The notes under the pieces are model-generated. The model was not told where the DNA came from, searched no databases, and was given only the letters and a program-made list of their open reading frames with translations. 64,000 bases of DNA from Bog-756 sp963696495 (GTDB lineage Bacteria; Actinomycetota; Acidimicrobiia; Acidimicrobiales; RAAP-2), in assembly GCA_963696495.1 (NCBI GenBank), contig CAVOKJ010000006.1:173825-237824 (forward strand), read 5' to 3'. Positions 33,313 to 40,574 of the stretch are shown here, piece by piece; positions within the stretch are counted from its first letter, which is position 1, and every line of letters starts with the position of its first letter. A program made the position numbers and the translations under genes.

Positions 33313-33355
33313 CTGGCGGGAGCACGGTCCGTTGGTCTGGCGGGAACACGGTCCG
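33313..33355. repeat. 19-bp direct repeat
   Basis: CTGGCGGGAGCACGGTCCG at 33313-33331 recurs with one change at 33337-33355 (24-bp period). Confidence 0.75.
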
Positions 33356-33477
33356 GGCCCGGCGAGATCCCATCGGCAGGTTGCGGATTCGCCTTGAATC
33401 GAGCGCATGCACGGCCGGAGTGGGCGCTGGGCCCTCCCGGTCCGGCGCCAAGGTGGCGGGCAGGGCGCTGGCCGATC

Positions 33478-34830
33478 TCAGCCCAGGTACGCGGGATTGA
33501 CCACGAGCAGCTGATCGCGAACGCCTTGCGCGAGAACCGCACCGACCTCGAGCAGTTCCTCGTCCAAGTGGCCGGCACGGATGCCGGCAGCCACGGCGGC
33601 GTCGTCGGTGAACCCGAGGGCCCGGAGGCGTTCGGCGTGGGCGACCAGTCCGTCCGGGCCGAGCTCCAGCTCGCGACCGACCATGGCCAGGACGTTGCGG
33701 GCGACGCGTGCCTCGAAGCGGGCTGCCCCCTCCGAGGCGGGCATGACCCTGGTGTCGAGGTACTCGGCCACGGCTTCCACCAGTTCGGCCATCGTGGGGC
33801 GACCGAAGGGAGCATCGGCTCCGGTGGGCACCCGGACCGGCGCCGGCGCCGGAGTCGACGTCGACGGCATGACGACTCCCATCAGGGTCAGCAGGTCCCA
33901 TTCGCTCTCACAGACCCGTCGCCCGATGGCGGCCAGCTCCACCGACCGGGTGGCTCCACGCAGATGGGTCGACGTCTGCAGCAGGCAGATCACCGCCCAC
34001 TTGATGGCGGCATACGCCTCCCACCACCGGACCCGGTCGACCCCCACCGCCCGTCCGCCGGCGCCGGCGTAGGCGGCCAGGAACTCCTCGAGCTCGCCGA
34101 ATCCGCCGACCCGACCACGACCACCGAACCGCCAGGTCCGGGCGCACAGCCACCCGATGTCCTCCGCAGGGTCCCCGACATGGGCCAGCTCCCAGTCAAG
34201 GACCCCGCGGAGGCCGCTCCCGTCGACCAGGAAGTTGCCCATCCGGTAATCACCGTGGACCACCACCGACCCGTCCGCCACCGGCGCGTCCCGGGCCAGC
34301 CACCGCACCCCCAGCTCGAGGACCGGACGCACCTCGTGCAGCGCGTCGAGGAAGTCGAGCGGGTGGCGGAGCGGGTCTTCCGGCGGCAGTCCGGGCACCG
34401 AAGCCGGATCGATGGCGTGGATCGTCGCCAGGGCCCGGGCCGCCTGGCCGGTCAGGGCCCGTCGGGCATCGGCAAACTTCGCGTCCCGCAGGATGCGTCT
34501 GGGGATGGACTCTCCCTCGAGTCGTTCGACGACCAACCACCCCGGGGGTAGTCCGTCGGCGGTCCCGACGGCCACCACGTCCGGCACCGGGACCCCTCGG
34601 CGGCGGGCGGCCCGCAGCAGACTCCCCTCCACCCCGAAGTCAGCTGGCTGTATGCGGTCGCCCCCCCGTACCTGTTGGAGGATGAGCGCTCGCTCGGCTC
34701 CCGAATTCGTGACGAGGTCGAAGGCACTGGTGACCCGTGACGCACCGCCCGAGAGACGGCGCAACGATCCCACCCGGCCACCGAGCGCGGTGCCCAGCCG
34801 TCCGGACACGTCGGTGGTGTCCCCGGTCAC
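33478..34830 (-). CDS. APH-family phosphotransferase fused to DUF6285-like domain
   Basis: A 450-residue protein. Residues 1-320 are an aminoglycoside-phosphotransferase/choline-kinase-type fold: ALILQQVRGG in the N-lobe, catalytic loop VVHGDYRMGNFLVD, metal motif LDWELAHVGDP. Residues about 345-450 (PTMAELVEAVAEYLDTRVMP, ARVARNVLAMVGREL) match the helical DUF6285-type domain, usually a separate small protein beside such kinases. It is the last gene of a VOC/DUF7064-like/kinase set. Relatives often neighbour acyl-CoA metabolism; the substrate is not known. The GTG start is weakly supported; two 17-bp repeats lie just upstream. Confidence 0.85.
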   Translation of the reverse strand: MTGDTTDVSGRLGTALGGRVGSLRRLSGGASRVTSAFDLVTNSGAERALILQQVRGGDRIQPADFGVEGSLLRAARRRGVPVPDVVAVGTADGLPPGWLVVERLEGESIPRRILRDAKFADARRALTGQAARALATIHAIDPASVPGLPPEDPLRHPLDFLDALHEVRPVLELGVRWLARDAPVADGSVVVHGDYRMGNFLVDGSGLRGVLDWELAHVGDPAEDIGWLCARTWRFGGRGRVGGFGELEEFLAAYAGAGGRAVGVDRVRWWEAYAAIKWAVICLLQTSTHLRGATRSVELAAIGRRVCESEWDLLTLMGVVMPSTSTPAPAPVRVPTGADAPFGRPTMAELVEAVAEYLDTRVMPASEGAARFEARVARNVLAMVGRELELGPDGLVAHAERLRALGFTDDAAVAAGIRAGHLDEELLEVGAVLAQGVRDQLLVVNPAYLG

Positions 34831-34831
34831 C

Positions 34832-34865
34832 CGAGCACCGTCTTCACCGAAGCACCGTGTTCACC
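34832..34865. repeat. 17-bp tandem duplication
   Basis: CGAGCACCGTCTTCACC (34832-34848) followed by a copy with two changes (34849-34865), directly before the phosphotransferase start. Confidence 0.65.
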
Positions 34866-34922
34866 CGTCCGCCGGCTCCACTGGTCACCCACCTCCATCG
34901 GTCGTCTGCATCCACCCGTCAC

Positions 34923-35921
34923 CTACTCGACCGGGACCAGGGGTCTCCCGTCGTCGTCGAGCTGGTGGAGGTACTCGGCGATGCCGTACCCCACCGCCGT
35001 TCGGCCGTCCTCGCCCCGGTAGGTCCACCGGGTCAGCCCCTCGTTGACCACCGTGCCGCCCGACCTCCCGATGTCCGCCACCCGCAGTACCTCACCCGTG
35101 AGATGATGGTTCCGACCCAGCTTGTCCACGACCTCGGCGTGCACGACCCGCTGGGTCAGCCCGTCCTCCGCGAGCTCGGTCTGCAGCCGCCACTCCTCGA
35201 TGCTGGTCACCCGGCCGTCCTCGGACACCCATCCCCGGTGCAGGTCGCCGGCGGCCGTGCCGAGGCGGATGCCCCCGAAGTGCATGGTCCCGCCGAGGTT
35301 GATGCTGAACCACCGCCACATCGGGGGTCCGCCCCAGCGGCGGGGACCCCACGAACGGTCGCGGTTGCCCAGGGCGCCGTCCCACCGGTGTGCGGTGCCG
35401 TCGACGGTCACCGAACCCGACCAGCGGCCGGCTTGTTCCAGATGACCCTTGCCGGTGGTGGCGGTCGCCGCCGCGGCCTGGTCACTACGGGGCCTTCCGG
35501 ACTGCTGCCCGTCGGTGCCGACAGCCGGGGTGAGCGCGTCGAATCGGACGTCCACCGCCAGGGGCACGTGATGCGTCCGACCGTCCGACGGAAAACAGGA
35601 TCGGGCTGTCGCATCGACATCGGCCACGATGCGCCAACTCGTCATGGCGTCGAGCAACTCGTACCGCACCCCGCCCACCACCAGGGGCGACCCCACCGTC
35701 TCGTGCTGGTCGACCACCCGGCGGTACTCGGCCAGTTCCCCACCGGGGAGCCAGACCGACAGCCCCACATCCGTCGTCCCCTCGTTCGGCCTGACGCCGA
35801 TCCGGGTGAAGAGGCCGCTGTCGGACGCCGGGTCGTAGGCATTGAAGTAGTACGACTCGCTCCACGCGGCGTCGGACTCGACCGGATGGGCAAAGTCGTG
35901 GTGGGAGGGCAGGATCGGCAT
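34923..35921 (-). CDS. DUF7064-like, CrtC/lipocalin-type protein
   Basis: A 332-residue protein. SESYYFNAYDPASDSGLFTRIG, then HRWDGALGNRDRSWGPRRWG and MWRWFSINLGGTMHFGG fit the two-lipocalin fold of hydroxyneurosporene-synthase-like proteins (DUF7064/7065 group); strings shown are partial family marks. Many relatives sit beside acyl-CoA or phosphotransferase genes, as here. It starts 10 nt after the VOC gene stop, with GAGG upstream, so the genes form an operon. The function is uncharacterised. Confidence 0.75.
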   Translation of the reverse strand: MPILPSHHDFAHPVESDAAWSESYYFNAYDPASDSGLFTRIGVRPNEGTTDVGLSVWLPGGELAEYRRVVDQHETVGSPLVVGGVRYELLDAMTSWRIVADVDATARSCFPSDGRTHHVPLAVDVRFDALTPAVGTDGQQSGRPRSDQAAAATATTGKGHLEQAGRWSGSVTVDGTAHRWDGALGNRDRSWGPRRWGGPPMWRWFSINLGGTMHFGGIRLGTAAGDLHRGWVSEDGRVTSIEEWRLQTELAEDGLTQRVVHAEVVDKLGRNHHLTGEVLRVADIGRSGGTVVNEGLTRWTYRGEDGRTAVGYGIAEYLHQLDDDGRPLVPVE

Positions 35922-35931
35922 CGTGGTCGCC

Positions 35932-36390
35932 TCAGGCGTCAGCCGTCGTCCATTCGGCGAGCTCGATGGTCACGTCCCCCGGCCCGACGAGGAAGACCAG
36001 CCGCCGGTCGTGGAACTCCATGATCTCGTTGCGGGTTCGTACCCCTGCGGCCCGCAGCCGTTCGAGCGTGGCGTCGAGGTCGTCGACGGTGAAGCAGACG
36101 TGGTTGAAGCCCGGCCTGGCCAGGTCCGACTCGCCGGGGTCATCGGCCACTGCCGGATGGTGGAAGCGGAGGAGTTGGACCTCCTGGTGGGTGGCGGCGC
36201 CGGCGAGGGACAGGGTGACGTGGTCGGCCTCCCAGTCGGGGATGCCCATGTAGCGGGACATCTCCTCACCGGAGACGACGGTCGCCGCCGTCTCCTCGAA
36301 GCCGAGGAGGCCGAAGAACCTCCTGGCCCCGTCGAGGTCGGCGACGGTGATCGTGACGTGATCGAAACCGCTGTGCCGGCCAGTGCCCAT
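35932..36390 (-). CDS. VOC-family protein
   Basis: A 152-residue VOC protein: FDHVTITVADLDGARRFFG start with the metal His, then EVQLLRFHHP, a second module starting FNHVCFTVDDLDATLERL and ending DRRLVFLVGPGDVTIELAEW. It resembles two-module lactoylglutathione-lyase-like proteins. The ATG at 36390 is leaderless, 6 nt after TACGCT (36397-36402). It is the first gene of a three-gene operon with the CrtC-like and kinase genes. Confidence 0.87.
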   Translation of the reverse strand: MGTGRHSGFDHVTITVADLDGARRFFGLLGFEETAATVVSGEEMSRYMGIPDWEADHVTLSLAGAATHQEVQLLRFHHPAVADDPGESDLARPGFNHVCFTVDDLDATLERLRAAGVRTRNEIMEFHDRRLVFLVGPGDVTIELAEWTTADA

Positions 36391-36715
36391 CTGCGCAGCG
36401 TAGATCGGCAGGTTCGACCGGTTCAGTTCCCTCCGGTGCCGGCCCTGGATCCGGTCTGCCACAGCCCTGTCCGGAATGATCCAAGAATTCCCGAGAAATC
36501 GCTCAAGTCGGTCGCCCCGTCTGCCGATAGGGACCCGCCGGGCTCGTGGAGCGGGGTTGTCGCACCCCCTCCATCCGCGGCCCCGCCCCCCGCCCGGTCG
36601 GGGGACGTCACGGCCCCGTTCCGGGACACCGCCCTGTTCTGCGGCCGATCGGCCTGGTCACGGCCCGGACCCTTTTGCTCCCGTCCGGGCGAGGCCCAGG
36701 CTCGGCAGAGAGTGC

Positions 36716-36807
36716 AGACCCGGAGCGCCGAAGCCGCCAGACAGAGAGCGCCAAAGGCGCCAGACCCGGAGCGCCAAAGGCGCCAGACCCGGAGCGCGGT
36801 GGCGGGA
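36716..36807. repeat. 23-bp tandem repeat array
   Basis: Four adjacent 23-bp units (36716, 36739, 36762 and 36785), each starting AGAC and containing GGAGCGCC; units 2 and 3 differ at two bases and the last is degraded. Each unit has the self-complementary core GGCGCC next to GCGCC. Without spacers this is not CRISPR. Confidence 0.8.
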
Positions 36808-36825
36808 CCACGCTCGACGGGTCTA
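36788..36825 (+). repeat. Dispersed repeat, copy A
   Basis: A 38-bp block CCCGGAGCGCGGTGGCGGGA...CTCGACGGGTCT; related to copies at 36941-36979 and 38025-38061. Confidence 0.6.
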
Positions 36826-36940
36826 GCTCCTTGCCCCACCGTACCGGGGGCACCACCGGTTGCCGCAAGGGGGACTTCTGTTCCATGCCCCGGGTGCGGG
36901 GCCGGAGTCCCCGACCTGTTGCTGGGTCGAAAGGGCCAGG

Positions 36941-36979
36941 CCCGGAACTGGGCGGCGGATCCCGGTTCGACGGGCCTGA
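36941..36979 (+). repeat. Dispersed repeat, copy B
   Basis: A 39-bp block CCCGGAACTGGGCGGCGGAT...TTCGACGGGCCTGA, same order of blocks as copies A and C with small changes. Confidence 0.55.
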
Positions 36980-37193
36980 CCACCTCCAGTGTAGCCGTTG
37001 CTTGCGCTCGCAAATACAGCGAGGTCGGCCGCTGCCCCCAGGGGAGCAGGCAACGGTGAGGGGCCCGGCCCTGGTGAGGAGTGAACGGGAACCCAGGGCT
37101 GGACGGGGGCGATCTACCCCGGGCGTTCAGTCGACAAACGGCGATCGCCGGAGGGACTGCCGCGGTCGACCCAGCAGTGGGATGATTGGCTCC

Positions 37194-37589
37194 ATGGCCA
37201 GTGGCAGTCGCCCGGGAGCCGGACTTGGATGCCTGAGCACGCTCATCGCCGTGGTCGTCCTGGTTGCGGTCGTCGTGACCGTGGTGTTCGTGGGGGTCAT
37301 CGCCCTCGGAGTCCTGGCCGCCCTGCTGGTGATCGGCCTCCTCGTGCTGGCGGTCGACCGCATCGCGCTGGCGCTCAGTCCGAAGCGCCGGGAGCGTCGG
37401 GCGAGCCAGCAGCGGATGTTCCTGTGGCGGGCCGGGCAGTTCCGCCCCGGGCCCGGCTCCGACACCACGGTGATCGACACCACGGTGATCGACACCACGG
37501 TGATCGACACGACGGCGACCACGGACGGTACGGGGTCGGGCGAGCCCGGGTCGCGTGGGACGGGGCCCGACGAGTTGCCGTCCGACTGA
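37194..37589 (+). CDS. Small membrane protein with DTTVI repeats
   Basis: A 131-residue protein. Residues about 14-62 form two transmembrane helices rich in Val, Ala, Leu and Ile (STLIAVVVLVAVVVTVV and a second). A basic loop (SPKRRERRASQQR) follows, then a Gly/Ser/Thr-rich tail with three exact DTTVI repeats. The start may be four codons earlier at 37182. I recognise no family. The repeats come from a 15-bp minisatellite, so the tail is probably tolerant of length change. Confidence 0.65.
   Translation: MASGSRPGAGLGCLSTLIAVVVLVAVVVTVVFVGVIALGVLAALLVIGLLVLAVDRIALALSPKRRERRASQQRMFLWRAGQFRPGPGSDTTVIDTTVIDTTVIDTTATTDGTGSGEPGSRGTGPDELPSD
37462..37521 (+). repeat. 15-bp coding minisatellite
   Basis: Three exact GACACCACGGTGATC units (37462-37506) and one diverged unit (37507-37521). 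Confidence 0.9.
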
Positions 37590-37622
37590 ACGCGCGGGGG
37601 GTGCGGCCCGGCCTTCGGAGCG

Positions 37623-37991
37623 CTACTCCGCTGCGTCGTCGTGGTTGATGATCCGGGACACCACGGTCAGCGAGAAGCCCCAATTGGCGGCGATCTCCTT
37701 GCGACTCAGGCCCTCATCGATGAGCCGGCGGAAGGTTGCGCTCCGAGACCGCTGGCGTGCCGCCGTCAATCGATCGAGGGCTTCGTTGATCTCCATCCGG
37801 GCCAATGAGTTCGGAACGTCGCGCACGAGGTCGACCAGTCGATCTCCCGATCTCAGCCTGGCCAGGTTCCGTACGGTCCGCTCCTCGCTGTCCCGCAGCG
37901 CCTGCTGGAGGACCCGGGTCGCCTCGAGTACCTCGCTCAGCGCGCTGAGGAGCGGATCGCTGCCATCGCCTTCCGCTCGGTCCGCCGCCAT
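37623..37991 (-). CDS. Small HTH protein, unknown target
   Basis: A 122-residue protein. Residues 10-85 are mostly helical and charged (LLSALSEVLEATRVLQQAL, only part of a likely coiled coil). The C-terminus, RRLIDEGLSRKEIAANWGFS then TVVSRIIN, reads as a helix-turn-helix. The ATG at 37991 is leaderless, 7 nt after TACCCT (37999-38004). It may be a small DNA-binding regulator; no operon partner is present. Confidence 0.72.
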   Translation of the reverse strand: MAADRAEGDGSDPLLSALSEVLEATRVLQQALRDSEERTVRNLARLRSGDRLVDLVRDVPNSLARMEINEALDRLTAARQRSRSATFRRLIDEGLSRKEIAANWGFSLTVVSRIINHDDAAE

Positions 37992-38024
37992 GACGCAGAG
38001 GGTAGGGCACTGGTTGCTGCCAAG

Positions 38025-38061
38025 CCCGGAGCGGGTGGCGGGACCTACTCGACGGGCCTGG
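38025..38061 (+). repeat. Dispersed repeat, copy C
   Basis: A 37-bp block CCCGGAGCGGGTGGCGGGAC...CTCGACGGGCCTGG; related to copies A and B about 1.2 kb upstream, and placed just upstream of the HTH gene promoter. Confidence 0.6.
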
Positions 38062-38264
38062 CAGCGGGAGGAACGTACCACGCTTTAAACAGGTGTTGAG
38101 AGTCTCTGACCTGCTATTCCGGGCGAATAAGTAGGTTGGGGCCCGACCTGCCCGTCCGGTGGAGCTGCGCCGGTACTCTCGGTCCGAGGGTCCGCTCGCA
38201 CGCACCCCCGGGGCCCGACCGCACGAACCAGCCAGGGCCCGATCGCACGCACCAGGAGGTACCC

Positions 38265-38732
38265 ATGTCCGAGGTGAAGCCCATCCCCGACGACTACCCG
38301 AGGGTCTGCCCGTATCTGCACATCGACGGTGCTGCCGAGGCCATCAAGTTCTACAAGCAGGTCTTCGGGGCTACCGAGCGGCTCCGGATGGACGATCCCG
38401 AGGGCAAGGTCGGCCACGCCGAGCTCGCCCTCGGCGATTCCGTCGTCATGCTCGCCGACGAGTTCCCGGAGATGGATATCAGGGGTCCGAAGGCACTAGG
38501 CGGCACCCCGGTGGTGCTGTCGATCTATGTCGAGGACGTCGATGCGACCGTCAGCCGGGCGATCCTGCTCGGGGCACGGGTCACCCGCCCGATCGAAGAC
38601 AAGTTCTACGGGGATCGTGTGGGCCAGATCGAGGATCCATTCGGCCACGCCTGGAGCGTCCAGACCCACATCGAGGACGTCCCGTCGGAGGAGATGGCCC
38701 GGCGCGCCCAGGAGCTCGCCGGCGGCGAATAA
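38265..38732 (+). CDS. PhnB-like VOC protein
   Basis: A 155-residue PhnB/YdfO-type glyoxalase-fold protein. VCPYLHIDGAAEAIKFYKQV opens the domain; GKVGHAELALGDSVVMLADE, VLSIYVEDVDATVSRAILLG and DRVGQIEDPFGHAWSVQTH are family landmarks. AGGAGG lies 6 nt before the ATG. Function is unclear for most PhnB-like proteins. Two copies of GGGCCCGAYCGCACG lie in the leader. Confidence 0.88.
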   Translation: MSEVKPIPDDYPRVCPYLHIDGAAEAIKFYKQVFGATERLRMDDPEGKVGHAELALGDSVVMLADEFPEMDIRGPKALGGTPVVLSIYVEDVDATVSRAILLGARVTRPIEDKFYGDRVGQIEDPFGHAWSVQTHIEDVPSEEMARRAQELAGGE

Positions 38733-38898
38733 CCGGGGTGTCGGTTCTGGGTGAGCGAGCAACGGAGCCGGGTGCCGGTCCGTAGGAGCTCGGACCGGGC
38801 AACCCGACGGCAACCGGGGGTGCCGCCTCCGGGTCGGTGAATCCCCACCGTGTGGGCCGGTGGAGGACAGATACCAGAGCACCGTTACCCTCGTAGTG

Positions 38899-39201
38899 AT
38901 GAGTGACGCCGAGCCCACCTCCCGCGAGGTCAACCAGAGCCTCGACCGGGCGATCTGGTTGCTCACCGCCTTCAACGCCGACGCTCACGATCAACGGGGC
39001 TGGCTGGAGCAGGAGGTCCTGCGGATCCGGACAGCCGATGATCCGGTCACCTACGTCAACGATCTCGGGTCCACCCTTGCCGCCATGCTCCAGCTGGCGC
39101 ACTACCTCCTGGTCGGCTGGGCGAGGGCCTCGGGGACCGACCCCGAGGCGGTGCTGGCCATCACCCGGCGGATCGTGGAGATGGAGCGCCAGGGCGAGTA
39201 G
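38899..39201 (+). CDS. Small helical protein, unknown function
   Basis: A 100-residue, mostly helical, acidic protein (REVNQSLDRAIWLLTAFNAD, MLQLAHYLLVGWARASGTDP; parts of two long helices). The ATG at 38899 is leaderless: TACCCT (38886-38891) lies 7 nt upstream. Codon use fits a real gene. I recognise no family. Confidence 0.68.
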   Translation: MSDAEPTSREVNQSLDRAIWLLTAFNADAHDQRGWLEQEVLRIRTADDPVTYVNDLGSTLAAMLQLAHYLLVGWARASGTDPEAVLAITRRIVEMERQGE

Positions 39202-39346
39202 CCCGGCCTCACGGGACGATCGGAACGGAGTCGGGCACGGCCCGGCGCGTGACTGACCCGCGAACTGAGGACTTTGGACCCTGCCGGAGACCGCGGTGTC
39301 GGCACCAGGCTGGTGGGGGTTGGGACCGAGACCGAAGGAGACCACC

Positions 39347-40360
39347 ATGAAGGCTGCTGTCGTGCGGGAGTTCGGGGCACCCCTGGTCATCGAGGACATG
39401 GCCATTCCTGTTCCCGGCCCCGGTGAGGTCCTGGTGAAGGTGGAGGCCTCCGGCCTGTGCCATACCGACATTCACGCGGCCCACGGTGACTGGCCGGTGA
39501 AGCCCCAGCCACCGTTCGTGCCGGGCCACGAGGGGGTCGGTGTCGTCAGCCGGGTCGGCGCCGGCGTGACGCGGGTGGGCGAGGGGGACCGGGTGGCCGT
39601 GCCCTGGCTCGGTTGGGCGTGCGGAGCCTGCGAGCAGTGCGCCTCGGGCTGGGAGACGCTGTGTCCGAGCGCGCGGTACACCGGATACACCGTCAACGGG
39701 GGCTTCGCCGAGTACGTGCTCGCCGACGCCGCGTTCGCCGGGATCGTTCCCGCCGGCATCGATCCGCTCGATGCCGCGCCTCTGACCTGCGCGGGGGTCA
39801 CCACCTACAAGGCGGTGAAGGTCTCGGGCGCCAGGTCTTCCGATCTGGTGGCGGTCTTCGGCGTCGGGGGCCTCGGCCATCTGGCCGTGCAGTACGCGCA
39901 GATCGCCGGTGCCCATGTGGCCGCGGTGGACGTGGTGGACGAGAAGCTCGACATGGCCAAGCGGCTGGGTGCCGCCGACACCTACAACGGGGAGCAGACC
40001 GACGTGGTGCAGGCCATCCAGGGTCTCGGTGGAGCGGACGCAGCCATCGTCCTCGCCGCAACCCCCAGGGCCTGCGAGCAGGCATTGGCCAGCCTGCGCC
40101 CGAACGGCACGCTCGTGCTGGTGGGGCTTCCGGCGGACAACATCATGCACCTGCCCATCTTCGAGACCGTGCTCAAGGGATTGACGGTGGTCGGCTCCCT
40201 CGTGGGCACGCGGGTCGATCTCGTCGAGACGTTCGAGCTCCACGCCGACGGACGGACCCAGATCGTCCGCGAGAGCCGCCAGCTCGATCAGGTCAACGAG
40301 TCCATCGCCGAGGTCGAGCAGGGCAAGGTCGAGGCCCGGCTCGTCTTCGACCTCCGCTGA
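39347..40360 (+). CDS. Zinc-dependent alcohol dehydrogenase
   Basis: A 337-residue medium-chain dehydrogenase of the AdhP/AdhA type. Catalytic zinc ligands are in GLCHTD and PGHEGVG; the four structural-zinc Cys are in CGACEQCASGWETLC. The cofactor motif GVGGLGHLAVQ lies near residue 170, with Asp in VDVVDEK at the end of the next strand favouring NAD. It oxidises primary alcohols or reduces aldehydes. GAAGGAG precedes the ATG. It is a single gene, convergent with the EF-G-like gene. Confidence 0.95.
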   Translation: MKAAVVREFGAPLVIEDMAIPVPGPGEVLVKVEASGLCHTDIHAAHGDWPVKPQPPFVPGHEGVGVVSRVGAGVTRVGEGDRVAVPWLGWACGACEQCASGWETLCPSARYTGYTVNGGFAEYVLADAAFAGIVPAGIDPLDAAPLTCAGVTTYKAVKVSGARSSDLVAVFGVGGLGHLAVQYAQIAGAHVAAVDVVDEKLDMAKRLGAADTYNGEQTDVVQAIQGLGGADAAIVLAATPRACEQALASLRPNGTLVLVGLPADNIMHLPIFETVLKGLTVVGSLVGTRVDLVETFELHADGRTQIVRESRQLDQVNESIAEVEQGKVEARLVFDLR

Positions 40361-40574
40361 GGCCCGGTCCCTCCGCCGCGGAAGCGGGATGGACCTCCTG
40401 CGCCCAGGTCCTCGGTCGGGGCCGGTCAGGACCCGGTCCCGCTGGGTTGCTCAGTCGGCCCGACGGCGGATGTCGGCGCACGGCCGCAGGGGTCGCTCAC
40501 GTCGACGGTGCGTCGCCCGCCGAACTCGCCCGTCGATGCGCCGGAGCGGGCGGGCCCGACGGCAGCAGAGGCGG

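Larger units (their letters stand above)
32901..33477. other. Noncoding, repeat-bearing gap
   Basis: No frame shows protein-family character. The stretch has a 14-bp inverted repeat, a 19-bp direct repeat and several GGAGCACGG copies, so it looks like expanded noncoding DNA or an eroded element. It contains the upstream region of the Eis-type gene and lies downstream of the phosphotransferase gene. Confidence 0.5.
36391..37193. other. Repeat-rich noncoding region
   Basis: Some 800 bp without a credible gene; open frames here are low-complexity. It has an array of 23-bp repeats and two copies of a 37-39 bp dispersed repeat. It must also carry the leaderless promoter of the VOC gene and the promoter of the membrane-protein gene. 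Confidence 0.6.

Noticed and set aside
33082..34551. A 489-codon plus-strand frame over the gap and the phosphotransferase gene
   Set aside because: Antisense to the kinase with its HGD and metal motifs; the part over the gap is repeat-derived.
36716..36807. The 23-bp repeat array as a CRISPR
   Set aside because: Units are directly adjacent with no spacers and no cas gene is in the window.
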